From Buchnera aphidicola (Rhopalosiphum padi) (GTDB lineage Bacteria; Pseudomonadota; Gammaproteobacteria; Enterobacterales; Enterobacteriaceae), in assembly GCF_005080845.1 (NCBI RefSeq), contig NZ_CP034858.1, forward strand, positions 310,001 to 374,000: a stretch of 64,000 nucleotides of DNA. The letters are read 5' to 3'. Each line of letters begins with the position of its first letter. Position 1 is the stretch's first letter. The notes under the pieces were generated by a model. The model saw only the letters and a program-made list of their open reading frames with translations, was not told the DNA's origin and did not search any database. The position numbers and the translations under genes were made by a program. Shown in pieces: positions 22,702-32,841 of this stretch.

Positions 22702-23214
22702 TTATACGTGAAAATTAGGAAGAATGTTTTTTATCCATGTTTTTATTCTTTCTTCTGTTTTTTCTGGTTGCCGATCTTCGTCTAAAGCTAATCCTACAAA
22801 ATAATCTTTATTTAAAAGAGCTTTAGAAGATTCAAAATTATATTCAATTGTAGGCCATTTCCCAACTATTTTAGCATTATTTTTTTTTAAAACTTTATGT
22901 ATTAAACCTAATGCATCACAAAAATATTCCGCATAATCTTCCTGATCACCACATCCAAATAATGCTATAGTTTTATTCAAAAAATTTATTTTTTTTAAAG
23001 TAGGTAAAAAATCATCCCAATCGCATTGTATTTCGCCATAATACCAAGTAGGAACCCCTAATATTAGATAATCAAAAATTTCAATATCTTTTTTAGAAGC
23101 ATTGCTGATATCATGTAATATAGAAATATTACTACCGATTTCTTTATGAATTAATTTTGCTGATTTTTCTGTATTTCCAGTATCACTTCCAAAAAAAATA
23201 CCTATTTTTTTCAT
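22702..23214 (-). CDS. fldA: Flavodoxin 1
   Basis: FMN-containing electron carrier of 170 residues (E. coli 176). The phosphate loop is [12 protein letters not shown]. The FMN-stacking segments are [15 protein letters not shown] and [17 protein letters not shown], as in long-chain flavodoxins. It can supply electrons to the radical-SAM enzyme BioB and to IspG, both in this window. The gene stands alone, after queF on the same strand (93-base gap) and divergent from phrB across a 355-base spacer. Confidence 0.96.
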   Translation of the reverse strand: MKKIGIFFGSDTGNTEKSAKLIHKEIGSNISILHDISNASKKDIEIFDYLILGVPTWYYGEIQCDWDDFLPTLKKINFLNKTIALFGCGDQEDYAEYFCDALGLIHKVLKKNNAKIVGKWPTIEYNFESSKALLNKDYFVGLALDEDRQPEKTEERIKTWIKNILPNFHV

Positions 23215-23569
23215 ATTTTACGCCTATGCATCGAAATATATTTCTTTTTTATAAGTAAGAAAATATTTGAAGATTTTTTTATTTAAAAATATTTTTTTAA
23301 AAAAATACATGAAAAATATAAATCTAAAAAATTTATAATTATTTTTGTTATCTTAGTAGAATAAATGTATTCTAATAGCTGATTTATAAGTTATATCTAT
23401 TAATAGATTAATTCATAACAAAATTTTTTAATAGTTTTTTTGTTAAAACTATAAAAATAAAAATATTTTTTTTTAATTTAATTTTTAAAAAAAATTTAAT
23501 TTAAAAAAAAACAAACAAAAAGTGTAACATATATTTTTTAAAAAAATACAAATATATTAAAAAAAAATC
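23215..23569. other. Gene-free spacer between divergent fldA and phrB
   Basis: 355 bases, extremely A+T-rich, with stop codons in all frames and no protein remnant recognised. One perfect stem, ATAGTTTT / AAAACTAT with a six-base loop, lies at 23431-23452. It must hold the promoters of both genes. Because TATAAT-like words are so frequent here I do not place them. Confidence 0.5.
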
Positions 23570-25012
23570 ATGAAAAAAAATTTAATTTGGTTTCGAAACG
23601 ATCTTCGTCTATATGATAATACTGCATTACATAACGCTTGTATGTTTGATATGGATAAAGTTATTGGTTTATTTATTTCTACTCCACAACAATGGAAAGA
23701 TCATTTTTTTTCTTCTAAAAAAATATCATTTATCTACCAAAATTTAATTAGTTTACAAAAAGAATTATTTAAATTAAATATTATTCTACATCATCATGAA
23801 TGTCCTAATTTTTTAACTTCAATAGATTATTTAATTCATTTCTGTAAAAAAAATAAAATAAATAGTTTGTTTTATAATTATCAATATGAAATAAATGAAC
23901 GAAATCGTGATTATCTAGTAAAAAAAAAATTATCTCGAAAAGGTATTGTTGTAAAAGGATTTCACGATAGTCTCTTGATTTCTATTGATAGAATAAAAAA
24001 TACAAACAATAAAACATATAAAATTTTTTCTTTTTTCAAAAAAAAAGTAATATATAATTTATCAAAAAAAATCCCTGAATGTTTTCCTATTCCAATAAAA
24101 AGAAGATTTTATCCTAATTTTTCATTACTAAAATTATTTTCAGATAACTTGGTTGTTAATTTTGATCAAAAAGTTTTTCCTATTGGAGAAAAACAAGCCA
24201 TTAATAGACTAAAAAATTTTTGTGTCGATAAAATAGAAGGATATTCTTTAAAAAAAAATTTTCCATTTTTAAACGCTACTAGTATGCTATCTCCCTATTT
24301 ATCCTTAGGAATAATATCACCACGATATTGTTTAAAAATAATTTTAAAAAAATATAAAACAATACCATTAAATATTATTTTAAGTTCAGATTGGTTAAAT
24401 GAAATAATATGGCGTGAATTTTATTATCATTTGTTAATTGGTTTTCCAATACTCAGCAAATCTAAATCATTAGTTATATGGGAAGAAAAAATTAATTGGA
24501 CAAATAACATAAATTATTTTAACGCTTGGAAAAATGGAAATACAGGTTTTCCTATAGTAGACGCAGGGATGAGACAATTAAATCAAACAGGTTGGATGCA
24601 TAATAGATTAAGAATGATTACGTCTAGTTTTCTAGTAAAAAATCTTTTAATTAATTGGAGAAAGGGTGAAAAATACTTTATGTCTAATCTAATTGACGGA
24701 GATTTTGCATTAAACAATGGCGGATGGCAATGGTCAGCTTCTACAGGGAGTGATTCTGTTCCGTATATACGTATTTTTAATCCTTTAAATCAATCAAAAA
24801 AATTTGATAAATCAGGTTTTTTTATACGTAAATATATTCCAGAATTAAATTGTGTACCAGACAATTATATCCATAACCCGTACGAGTGGTCAGTAAAAAA
24901 TAACTGTAAAATAAACTATCCAGAACCAATTATAGACTATAAAAACAGTAAAAAAAAAGCATTATTAGTATACAATAAAGCTCAATTAGATTTTAAAAAA
25001 GAAAAGGTTTAA
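23570..25012 (+). CDS. phrB: Deoxyribodipyrimidine photolyase
   Basis: Light-dependent repair of cyclobutane pyrimidine dimers using FADH- and an antenna cofactor. It has 480 residues (E. coli 472). The start KKNLIWFRNDLRLYDN is typical of the antenna domain. FAD-domain motifs include WLNEIIWREFYYHLL, GFPIVDAGMRQLNQTGWMHN, RMITSSFLVKNL and LNNGGWQWSASTGSD, so the tryptophan electron chain and FAD site look intact. A ten-A run at 23920-23929 stays in frame. ybgI starts 5 bases after the stop, using an AAGG site inside the phrB 3' end; the two are cotranscribed, as in E. coli. Confidence 0.96.
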   Translation: MKKNLIWFRNDLRLYDNTALHNACMFDMDKVIGLFISTPQQWKDHFFSSKKISFIYQNLISLQKELFKLNIILHHHECPNFLTSIDYLIHFCKKNKINSLFYNYQYEINERNRDYLVKKKLSRKGIVVKGFHDSLLISIDRIKNTNNKTYKIFSFFKKKVIYNLSKKIPECFPIPIKRRFYPNFSLLKLFSDNLVVNFDQKVFPIGEKQAINRLKNFCVDKIEGYSLKKNFPFLNATSMLSPYLSLGIISPRYCLKIILKKYKTIPLNIILSSDWLNEIIWREFYYHLLIGFPILSKSKSLVIWEEKINWTNNINYFNAWKNGNTGFPIVDAGMRQLNQTGWMHNRLRMITSSFLVKNLLINWRKGEKYFMSNLIDGDFALNNGGWQWSASTGSDSVPYIRIFNPLNQSKKFDKSGFFIRKYIPELNCVPDNYIHNPYEWSVKNNCKINYPEPIIDYKNSKKKALLVYNKAQLDFKKEKV

Positions 25013-25016
25013 CAAT

Positions 25017-25760
25017 ATGGACAATTTTTTATTAGAAAAAATCATTAATAAAAAATTATCAAGTGATGAATACAATGATGTTGTACCTAATGGGTTACAA
25101 ATAGAAGGCGAAAAAACAATTAAAAAAATTATTACAGGTGTTACTGCTTGCCAAGACTTATTAGATAAAGCATTATCTTACCATTCTAATACTATAATAG
25201 TTCATCATGGCTATTTTTGGAAAAGAGAATCTCAGTATATTCATAACATGAAGAGAAAAAGATTAAAAACTATACTTTCTAATAATATTAATTTATACAG
25301 TTGGCACCTACCCTTAGATATTCATCCTACACTAGGCAATAATGCGCAAATAGCTAAAAAATTAAACATTTGTATTAAAGGTCATATTTTACCTTATTTA
25401 TTATGGGGAATTTTAGAAGACAATATAAATGCTTTTGATTTTGCTAAAAAAATTGAAAAAAAATATAAAAAAAAGCCTATACATATATATGAAAATGCTC
25501 CATTGTATATTTCTCGTATAGCTTGGTGTAGTGGAAAAGGACAAAACTTTATAAAAAAAGCGTATAATTTTGGAATAGATGCTTTTTTAACAGGTGAAAT
25601 TTCAGAAGAAACCATGCATATTGCTAAAGAACTAGGTGTTCATTTTTTTTCCATAGGACATCATGCCACAGAAAAAGATGGAATTAAATCTTTAGGTAAA
25701 TGGTTAAATAATAAGTATGGTTTAGATGTAAAGTTTATTGATATTTATAATCCCGCATAA
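25017..25760 (+). CDS. ybgI: Nif3-family dinuclear metal protein YbgI
   Basis: 247 residues, the E. coli length. Members of this family form toroidal hexamers with two metals per subunit and are annotated as GTP cyclohydrolase 1 type 2 homologues; the true function is unsettled. The metal ligands are seen in IVHHGYFW, SWHLPLDIHP and IGHHATEKDG, so the dinuclear site is complete. N-terminal NGLQIEG and GVTACQDLLD are family signatures. It is cotranscribed with phrB, which is also its E. coli neighbour. Confidence 0.9.
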   Translation: MDNFLLEKIINKKLSSDEYNDVVPNGLQIEGEKTIKKIITGVTACQDLLDKALSYHSNTIIVHHGYFWKRESQYIHNMKRKRLKTILSNNINLYSWHLPLDIHPTLGNNAQIAKKLNICIKGHILPYLLWGILEDNINAFDFAKKIEKKYKKKPIHIYENAPLYISRIAWCSGKGQNFIKKAYNFGIDAFLTGEISEETMHIAKELGVHFFSIGHHATEKDGIKSLGKWLNNKYGLDVKFIDIYNPA

Positions 25761-25843
25761 TTTAAAAAAATTAAATTATAAAAATTTTACCTATTTTTAG
25801 ATTTTCTATCTAAATAATTTAATAAAAAATTTAAATAAAAAAT

Positions 25844-28612
25844 ATGAAAAAAAATACACTAGAAAAATGGTTTAATTCTTCCTGGTTATCTAGTAGTAAT
25901 CAGAGTTATATTCAAAAAATATATGAAAATTATTTAATAAATCCAAAATCTGTTGATGTTACATGGCACAATAAATTTTCAAATTTATCTAAAAAAGAAA
26001 AAGATATTTTAAGGGAGAAAAAATGTTTTTATAAAAATAATCATTTTAAAGAAATCAAAGTTGATAAACAAGATATCTTAGAAAAGAAAATAAATTATAT
26101 TATTAATACTTTTCGAAAAAAAGGTTATAAAAAAGCTTTAATCGATCCTATTCAATTAAATGAACAAAAAAAATATAAATATTTAGAACCTTCTTTTTAT
26201 GACTTTAATAAAGACGAATTAGAAACAACCGTTAAAGTGGATTTTAAAAATTCTTCTCAATATGAAATAAAAATTATAGATTTATATAAAGAATTAAATA
26301 ATAAATATTGCGGTTCTATTGGATTTGAATATATGTACATCGAAAATTCATTTGAAAAAAAATGGATTACAAAAAATATAGAACTGTTTTTTAAAGAAAA
26401 TTTATTTTTACAAAAAGAAAAAATAAGATTTTTAAAAGAAATTATTTATGGAGAAACTTTTGAAAAATACTTGGGGAAAAAATTTTCTGGTACAAAACGA
26501 TTTTCTTTAGAAGGAGCAGAGGCATTAATTACTATTCTGCACGAAATAATTCGATATTCAAAAAAAAATAATATATCTGAAATTATCTTAGGTATGGCAC
26601 ATAGAGGTAGATTGAATGTATTAGTAAATGTATTAAACAAAAATCCAAAAATCTTATTTGATGAATTTTCTGGTATCAACATACCAAAAAAATATAGTGG
26701 CGATGTAAAATATCATATAGGTGGAATTACACAAATAAAAAATGAAAAAGAAAAAATAAATTTAAAATTAGCATATAATCCATCTCATTTAGAAATAGTC
26801 AATCCAGTTGTTTTAGGTATAGCACGAGCATCTATAGATCAATTAAAAATTTCTGAAAATAAAATTTTATCTATTAATATACATGGCGATGCTTCTATTA
26901 TCGGACAAGGTGTAATTCAAGAAACATTAAATATGTCTCAAACAGAAGCTTATAAAGTAGGTGGCACTGTTCATATAGTAATTAATAATCAAATTGGATT
27001 TACTACATCTAATCCTAAAAATCTTCGTTCTAGCAGGTATTGTACTGATGTTGCTAAAATAATTCAATCACCTGTATTTCATGTCAATGCTGATGATATA
27101 GAAGCTTCTATTTTTGCAATTCAATTGGCCTTAAAATTCAAAAAGAAATTTAAAAAAGATGTTTTTGTAGATTTAGTTTGTTATAGAAGACATGGACATA
27201 ATGAAGTAGATGATCCTTCTGTAACACAACCTCTTATGTATAAAAAAATCCGAAATCATCCTACTATAAGTGAAATATATTCTAACTTATTAATTTTTGA
27301 AAAATTAATTACATCTCATGATGTTGAAAAAATAGTAGAAAAATATACTAATAAACTAGTACAAGGAAAAGATATTTTCTCAAAAAATAACGATATAAAA
27401 TTTCAATATGAAAATGAAAAGTTTTTTATAAAAAAACAAAAAGAAAACAAAAAATTAGATTTTTTTAATGTTAAAGATTTATTACATTCTATTAATACTA
27501 TTCCTAATTCAATTGAAGTACATGATCGAGTTAAAAAAATTTATCAAGAAAGAATGGAGATGTCTGAAGGACGAAAATTTTTTGATTGGGGTACGGCTGA
27601 ATTATTAGCTTACGCAACAATACTAAAGGAAGGAATTTCATGTCGTCTTTCAGGAGAAGATATAAGTAGAGGAACCTTTTTTCACCGTCATGCTTCTATT
27701 CATGATCAAAAAAACGATTCTATTTACATCCCTTTACAAAATATAGAAAAAAATCAAGGAAAATTTGAAATCTGGGATTCTGTTCTATCAGAAGAAGCAG
27801 TTTTAGCTTTTGAATATGGATATTCATTATTTCCATCAAATAATTTAACAATTTGGGAAGCACAATTTGGGGATTTTGCTAACGGTGCTCAAGTCGTTAT
27901 AGATCAATTTATTAGTTCAAGTGAACAAAAGTGGAATATTAAATCTAATTTAGTTCTTTTTTTACCTCATGGATATGAAGGACAAGGACCTGAACATTCT
28001 TCTGCTAGACTTGAAAGATTTCTTCAACTATGTGCAGAAAACAATATGCAGGTATGTATACCTACTGTATCTTCACAAATATTCCATTTATTAAGACGTC
28101 AAATATTTAGTAATATTTATAAACCATTAATTATTTTAACTCCTAAATCACTTTTAAGAAATACTATGGCAGGATCTTCTTTAGAAGTTTTAATAAATGG
28201 AAACTTTAAAAATGTAATACATGAAACAAATAAAAATCAAAAAGAAGTAAGACGTCTAATTTTTTGTTCTGGTAAGATATATTATGATCTTTTAGAATAT
28301 CGTAATAAATATAATATTAATAATATTGAATTAATTCGAATTGAGCAATTATATCCATTTCCTAAATATGAAATATTGAAAATATTAAAAATTTATTCTT
28401 ATGTTCAAGATTTTATTTGGTGTCAAGAAGAACCACATAATCAGGGTGCGTGGTTCTATATTAAAGATTCTTTATGTACTCTTTTACCGCATAATACTCA
28501 TTTAAATTATATTGGTCGTCCATCTGCCGCTTCACCTGCAGCCGGTCATATTTTAACACATAGGAAAGAACAAGAAAAAATAATATATAATGCATTTAAT
28601 TTCTTAAAATAG
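25844..28612 (+). CDS. sucA: 2-oxoglutarate dehydrogenase E1 component
   Basis: Thiamine-diphosphate E1 of the 2-oxoglutarate dehydrogenase complex, decarboxylating 2-oxoglutarate and passing succinyl to SucB. It has 922 residues (E. coli 933). The N-terminus ([15 protein letters not shown]-like) is the E2-binding part. ThDP motifs are [25 protein letters not shown] and [11 protein letters not shown]. Later signatures are [32 protein letters not shown] and [11 protein letters not shown]. sucB starts 16 bases after the stop behind AAAGGA, so they form an operon. No sucCD follows, unlike E. coli. Confidence 0.97.
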   Translation: MKKNTLEKWFNSSWLSSSNQSYIQKIYENYLINPKSVDVTWHNKFSNLSKKEKDILREKKCFYKNNHFKEIKVDKQDILEKKINYIINTFRKKGYKKALIDPIQLNEQKKYKYLEPSFYDFNKDELETTVKVDFKNSSQYEIKIIDLYKELNNKYCGSIGFEYMYIENSFEKKWITKNIELFFKENLFLQKEKIRFLKEIIYGETFEKYLGKKFSGTKRFSLEGAEALITILHEIIRYSKKNNISEIILGMAHRGRLNVLVNVLNKNPKILFDEFSGINIPKKYSGDVKYHIGGITQIKNEKEKINLKLAYNPSHLEIVNPVVLGIARASIDQLKISENKILSINIHGDASIIGQGVIQETLNMSQTEAYKVGGTVHIVINNQIGFTTSNPKNLRSSRYCTDVAKIIQSPVFHVNADDIEASIFAIQLALKFKKKFKKDVFVDLVCYRRHGHNEVDDPSVTQPLMYKKIRNHPTISEIYSNLLIFEKLITSHDVEKIVEKYTNKLVQGKDIFSKNNDIKFQYENEKFFIKKQKENKKLDFFNVKDLLHSINTIPNSIEVHDRVKKIYQERMEMSEGRKFFDWGTAELLAYATILKEGISCRLSGEDISRGTFFHRHASIHDQKNDSIYIPLQNIEKNQGKFEIWDSVLSEEAVLAFEYGYSLFPSNNLTIWEAQFGDFANGAQVVIDQFISSSEQKWNIKSNLVLFLPHGYEGQGPEHSSARLERFLQLCAENNMQVCIPTVSSQIFHLLRRQIFSNIYKPLIILTPKSLLRNTMAGSSLEVLINGNFKNVIHETNKNQKEVRRLIFCSGKIYYDLLEYRNKYNINNIELIRIEQLYPFPKYEILKILKIYSYVQDFIWCQEEPHNQGAWFYIKDSLCTLLPHNTHLNYIGRPSAASPAAGHILTHRKEQEKIIYNAFNFLK

Positions 28613-28628
28613 TATAAAAGGATAAAAA

Positions 28629-29819
28629 ATGAATAGAATAAACATTCTTGTTCCAGATCTACCTGAATCTGTTAATGATGCAGTTGTCGTAAAATGGCAT
28701 AAAAAAATCGGAGAAAAAATTTCTTCTGAAGATAATATAGTTGATATTGAAACAGATAAAGTGATGCTAGAAGTTTCATCTCCATGTAATGGAGTATTAG
28801 ATGTTGTTTTAGAAAAAGAAGGGGCGATTGTTAAATCAAATCAAATATTAGGAAAGATTATTGAATCTAAAAATATTGAAAATAAAACAAGACTGCAATC
28901 AGTAGAAAATAAAAAAAATTTTACAAAAAATAAGAATTTTAATATTCCTTTTAAAGAAAAAATATATAATTTCACACCTTCTATAAGACGTTTAGTAAGA
29001 ATTAATAAAAATAACGAAATATTTAATGAATTAAGTTATATAAAAAATCAAAAAAATATTGAAAATAATATTGAAAAAAAATTAAAGAAACATTCTTTTT
29101 TTAATGCAAACGAAAACAAAATTTTTGAAAATAGAATAAAAATGACGCGACTACGTCAAAAAATTGCTGAAAGATTATTAGAAACTAAAAATAATACAGC
29201 AATGCTTACTACTTTTAATGAAGTAAACATGCAACCAATAATATCATTACGTAAAAAATATGGCGAATCTTTTGAAAAAGAACACGGTGTCCGTATCGGA
29301 TTTATGTCTTTTTTTGTAAAAGCAGTAGTAGAAGCTTTAAGAAAATTTCCAGAAATAAATGCTTCTATCGATAAAACTGACATTGTTTATTATAAAAACT
29401 TTGACATTAGTATTGCTGTTTCTACTCCAAGAGGAGTAATAACACCAGTTTTAAGAAATGCAGATAATATGAGCATCGCTGATATAGAGAAAAAAATAAA
29501 AGACTTTTCCATTAAAAGTAGCGAAAATAAAATAAAATTAGAAGAATTAATCGGAGGAAATTTTACCATAACTAATGGTGGTGTTTTTGGTTCTTTAATG
29601 TCTACACCTATTATTAATCCTCCTCAAACTGCGATATTGGGAATGCATGTTATCAAAGAACGTCCTATGGCTATAAATGGAATAGTAAAAATTCTTCCTA
29701 TGATGTATTTAGCATTATCTTATGATCATCGTTTAATAGATGGAAAAGAGTCTGTTGGTTTTTTAATAACTATAAAAAACATATTAGAAGATTTAAATCG
29801 CATTTTAATTAATATATAA
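28629..29819 (+). CDS. sucB: Dihydrolipoyllysine succinyltransferase (E2 of 2-oxoglutarate dehydrogenase)
   Basis: Core E2 of the complex, 396 residues (E. coli 405). Domains in order: a lipoyl domain with the lipoylated lysine Lys44 in ETDKVMLEV, a linker of asparagine and lysine residues, a peripheral-subunit-binding domain ([12 protein letters not shown], about 117-150), and the catalytic domain from about 170 with [18 protein letters not shown] and the active-site SYDHRLIDG near residue 365. The E3 subunit (lpd) is outside the window. The product succinyl-CoA is needed for lysine and diaminopimelate synthesis even where the TCA cycle is incomplete. Confidence 0.97.
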   Translation: MNRINILVPDLPESVNDAVVVKWHKKIGEKISSEDNIVDIETDKVMLEVSSPCNGVLDVVLEKEGAIVKSNQILGKIIESKNIENKTRLQSVENKKNFTKNKNFNIPFKEKIYNFTPSIRRLVRINKNNEIFNELSYIKNQKNIENNIEKKLKKHSFFNANENKIFENRIKMTRLRQKIAERLLETKNNTAMLTTFNEVNMQPIISLRKKYGESFEKEHGVRIGFMSFFVKAVVEALRKFPEINASIDKTDIVYYKNFDISIAVSTPRGVITPVLRNADNMSIADIEKKIKDFSIKSSENKIKLEELIGGNFTITNGGVFGSLMSTPIINPPQTAILGMHVIKERPMAINGIVKILPMMYLALSYDHRLIDGKESVGFLITIKNILEDLNRILINI

Positions 29820-29864
29820 ATTTATTTTTATATGTTAAAAAAAATTTATTTTTTAATATACTTC

Positions 29865-29907
29865 AAAAGTACAGTAATTCTTAGTTATGAACTGTGCTTT
29901 TATTTTT
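29865..29907 (+). terminator. Intrinsic terminator of sucAB
   Basis: An 11-bp stem, AAAAGTACAGT (29865-29875) with ACTGTGCTTTT (29891-29901), contains one G-T pair and a 15-base loop. It runs into a T-rich tract. It lies 45 bases after the sucB stop and separates the operon from gpmA. Confidence 0.8.
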
Positions 29908-29992
29908 ATAACAATTAATTATTTTTATTTTATTAATATTAATTTTTTAATAAAATAATTATATATATATTTAAAAAAATAGAAGATAAAAC

Positions 29993-30697
29993 ATGAAAAC
30001 TAATAAATTAGTATTAATTAGACACGGTCAAAGCAAATGGAACAACTTAAATAAATTTACTGGATGGCACGATATAGAACTAAGTCAAAATGGAAAAAAT
30101 GAAGCTCAAAAAGCAGGCTTGTTATTAAAAAAAGAAAATTTTTTTTTCGATTATGCACATACTTCTATGTTAAAAAGAGCGATACATACCTTAAGATATA
30201 TTTTAGATACGTTAGATCAATCTTGGTTACCTGTTCAAAAATCTTGGCGTTTAAATGAAAGACATTATGGTGCACTGGAAGGATTGAATAAAGATGAAAT
30301 GACTAAAAAATATGGTGAAGAACAAATAAATTTATGGAGAAGAAGTTTCGATATTATCCCTCCTCAAATTAAATCAAAAGATAAAAGATTTCCAGGAAAT
30401 GACATACGTTATGCAAATATAGAAACTGATAAACTTCCATTAGGTGAGAGTTTACAATTGACTGCAAAAAGAGTAATTCCTTACTGGAATGAATTTATTT
30501 TACCACAAATACAAAAAAGAAAAAAAGTTCTTATTGTAGCACACGGAAATTCTTTACGTGCATTAATTCAATTTTTAAATAAAATAGACAATAAAAAAAT
30601 TTTGGAATTAAATATTCCAACTGCCATTCCCATTGTTTTAGAATTCAACGAAGAATGTATTCCTATTAAATGGTATTATTTAAAATCAATTGTTTAA
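29993..30697 (+). CDS. gpmA: 2,3-bisphosphoglycerate-dependent phosphoglycerate mutase
   Basis: Glycolytic interconversion of 3- and 2-phosphoglycerate through a phosphohistidine. It has 234 residues (E. coli 250); the C-terminal tail is shorter. The phosphorylated histidine is His11 in [10 protein letters not shown]. The other catalytic motifs are ERHYGALEG and [10 protein letters not shown]. An AGAAGAT site lies before the ATG. It stands as a single gene between two hairpins (29865 and 30741). Confidence 0.97.
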   Translation: MKTNKLVLIRHGQSKWNNLNKFTGWHDIELSQNGKNEAQKAGLLLKKENFFFDYAHTSMLKRAIHTLRYILDTLDQSWLPVQKSWRLNERHYGALEGLNKDEMTKKYGEEQINLWRRSFDIIPPQIKSKDKRFPGNDIRYANIETDKLPLGESLQLTAKRVIPYWNEFILPQIQKRKKVLIVAHGNSLRALIQFLNKIDNKKILELNIPTAIPIVLEFNEECIPIKWYYLKSIV

Positions 30698-30998
30698 TAT
30701 AAAACATTTTTTCATCAAAAATTGCTATATAAAAAAAATTATCTCTAATTTGATTAGAGATTAAATCTTATTTTAATAAAAAAACTAAAATAAATTTTTT
30801 AAAAAAAGTTTTTAACACTTTCAATGTTTAATAACTTTAAAATCAAGTGCATATAATTATATATAAAAATATATTTATACATTATATAAATACGTTTTTT
30901 ATTAAATTGAATTTGAAAATTTTTTAAATAAAATTTTGTTAAAAATTAATAATAGGAAAAAAAAGAAACTTTTATAGTAGTGAAAAAACGGGATTTTT
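30698..30998. other. Gene-free spacer gpmA-pfkA with a hairpin
   Basis: About 300 bases with no open frame of note. It contains the hairpin described separately at 30741-30761 and otherwise A/T runs. The pfkA promoter must lie in the right part, but no match to -35/-10 consensus stands out from the background. Confidence 0.5.
30730..30761 (-). terminator. Hairpin with a T8 tract on the minus strand between gpmA and pfkA
   Basis: The stem ATCTCTAAT / ATTAGAGAT (30741-30749 with 30753-30761) is 9 bp, perfect, with a three-base loop. On the minus strand it is followed after two bases by eight T, a textbook intrinsic terminator. On the plus strand, where gpmA is read, only a broken T-rich tract follows. 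It may act for gpmA in a weak form, or stop antisense or small-RNA transcription from the gpmA-pfkA spacer. Confidence 0.65.
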
Positions 30999-31961
30999 AT
31001 GATTAAAAAAATTGGAGTATTAACTAGCGGTGGAGATGCTCCTGGAATGAATGCTGCAATTAGGGGTGTAGTAAGAACAGCATTAAGTGAAAAATTAGAA
31101 GTATTTGGTATTTATGATGGATATTTAGGTTTATACGAAAACCGTATGATACAACTAGATAGATATAGTGTTTCTGATATGATTAATAGAGGCGGAACAT
31201 TTTTAGGATCTGCTAGATTTCCGGATTTTTATAAAAATGAAATACGTACTATTGCAATGAATAATTTGAATAAAAGAAATATAGATGCCCTTGTTGTAAT
31301 CGGAGGTGACGGATCCTATATAGGAGCTCAAAAATTAACAAAAATGGGTGTTCCATGTATTAGTATTCCAGGAACTATAGATAATGATGTAGCAGGTACT
31401 GATTATACAATAGGTTATTTTACAGCTTTAGAAACAGTTGTAGAAGCAATTGATAGATTAAGAGATACTTCTTCTTCTCATCAAAGAATTTCTATTGTAG
31501 AAGTTATGGGAAGATATTGTGGTGACTTAACATTAGCTGCTGCAATTGCTGGTGGTTGCGAATTTATTGTTCTTCCAGAAATCAATTATACAAAAGAAGA
31601 ATTAGTTTCTGAAATCCAAGCAGGAATCGAAAAAGGTAAAAAACATGCAATAGTAGCGATAACAGAATACATTTGTGATGTAGAAAAATTAGCCAAGTAT
31701 ATTCAGAGAAAAACAAATAGAGAAACAAGAGCTACAATTTTAGGGCATATCCAAAGAGGAGGAGCTCCAGTAGTATACGATCGAATACTTGCTTCAAGAA
31801 TGGGAGCGTATGCAGTAGAATTACTGATAGAAGGTTACAAAGGAAAATGTGTTGGAGTACAAAATGAAAAAATGGTATTTAACGATATAACAGATGCATT
31901 AAAAAATATGAAACGTGTTTTTAAAAAAGATTGGTTAATTACAGCTAAAAAGCTATACTAA
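30999..31961 (+). CDS. pfkA: ATP-dependent 6-phosphofructokinase
   Basis: Commits fructose-6-phosphate to glycolysis. It has 320 residues, the E. coli length. The ATP loop is [13 protein letters not shown] at residues 9-21. The catalytic aspartate is Asp128 in [12 protein letters not shown]. Other signatures are [18 protein letters not shown], and the substrate and effector residues in the ILGHIQRGG region. Nothing is missing. A G+C-rich hairpin follows 11 bases after the stop, and the broken glpF starts at 32047. Confidence 0.97.
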   Translation: MIKKIGVLTSGGDAPGMNAAIRGVVRTALSEKLEVFGIYDGYLGLYENRMIQLDRYSVSDMINRGGTFLGSARFPDFYKNEIRTIAMNNLNKRNIDALVVIGGDGSYIGAQKLTKMGVPCISIPGTIDNDVAGTDYTIGYFTALETVVEAIDRLRDTSSSHQRISIVEVMGRYCGDLTLAAAIAGGCEFIVLPEINYTKEELVSEIQAGIEKGKKHAIVAITEYICDVEKLAKYIQRKTNRETRATILGHIQRGGAPVVYDRILASRMGAYAVELLIEGYKGKCVGVQNEKMVFNDITDALKNMKRVFKKDWLITAKKLY

Positions 31962-31971
31962 TAAAAAAATT

Positions 31972-31992
31972 AGTGCCGGTTTTTCCGGCGCT
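31972..31992 (+). terminator. G+C-rich hairpin after pfkA
   Basis: AGTGCCGG / CCGGCGCT with loop TTTTT is an 8-bp stem with one G-T pair, containing seven or more G-C pairs in a region that is otherwise nearly all A/T. It is followed by CTAAAATTG, so the usual T-tract is poor. It lies 11 bases after the pfkA stop and 55 bases before the glpF ATG. It could be the pfkA terminator, an mRNA 3'-end stabiliser, or a glpF leader element. Confidence 0.65.
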
Positions 31993-32046
31993 CTAAAATT
32001 GTTAATTTTATTTTTAAAGAAATAAAATTATAAAGGTATTAAAACA

Positions 32047-32833
32047 ATGAATCTTTTTAAAAAAAAAAATTTTAAAACAGTGTTTTATTGAGTTTTTAGG
32101 AACAGGTTTAATTATATTTTTAGGAATTACTTCTTTTGCCATATCTAAATTAACAAATTTTCATTTTAATAACTATGAAATTAGTTTTTTTTGGGGATTA
32201 GGAGTATTTATATCAGTGTATTTTAGTTTTTCAATATCTGGAGCACATTTAAATCCAGCTATTACTATTTTTCTTTGGTTGTCTTATCGATTTAATCAAA
32301 AAAAAGTAATACCTTATATTATATCTCAAATAGCTGGGGCGTTCTTCTTTACCGTTTTAATGTATCTTATTTGTTATAATTTGTTCAATTCATTTAAGTC
32401 TCAATATAATATTGTCCCGGGGACACAAAAAAGTCTTGAATTAGCTTCAGTTTTTTGTGCTTTTCCTAAAGAAAATTGCAATTTAATTCATGATTTTACA
32501 TTAGAAATGTCTGTTGGAATGATTTTTATAATTATACTTATGAAAATAAATGAAAAAAATAATTTGTTTCCATCTTGTAGTTTTATAAATCCTTTTTTAA
32601 TAGGAATGTTAATTACAATAATTAACCTATTGTTAGGTTCATATAATAATATTACTTTAAATCCAGCTCGAGATTTAGGTCCTAGAATATTTTTAAGTTT
32701 AATTGGATGGGGTAAATTAGCATTTACAGGTAGTGATAATATGATTTTTCCATATTTTTTAATACCTACAATTGCCCCTATTCTAGGTATAAATCTAGGA
32801 GGATGGATATACACAATTTATATAAAAAAATAA
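32047..32833 (+). pseudogene. glpF: Glycerol facilitator (aquaporin family), frame broken at an 11-A run
   Basis: The ATG at 32047 gives MNLFKKKNFK and then runs into a TGA at 32089. Reading one base less in the A11 run (32059-32069) gives MNLFKKKILKQCFIEFLGTG and joins the long open frame to 32833, a protein of 261 residues (E. coli GlpF 281). That frame carries both pore motifs, GAHLNPAIT and TLNPARD, and six likely membrane spans, with no other damage. The gene is therefore a recent one-base insertion, or is still expressed by polymerase slippage on the A-run. A GTG at 32216 would give a protein without the first span and is unlikely to work. An assembly error in the homopolymer is the main alternative. 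Confidence 0.85.
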
Positions 32834-32841
32834 TTATTTTC

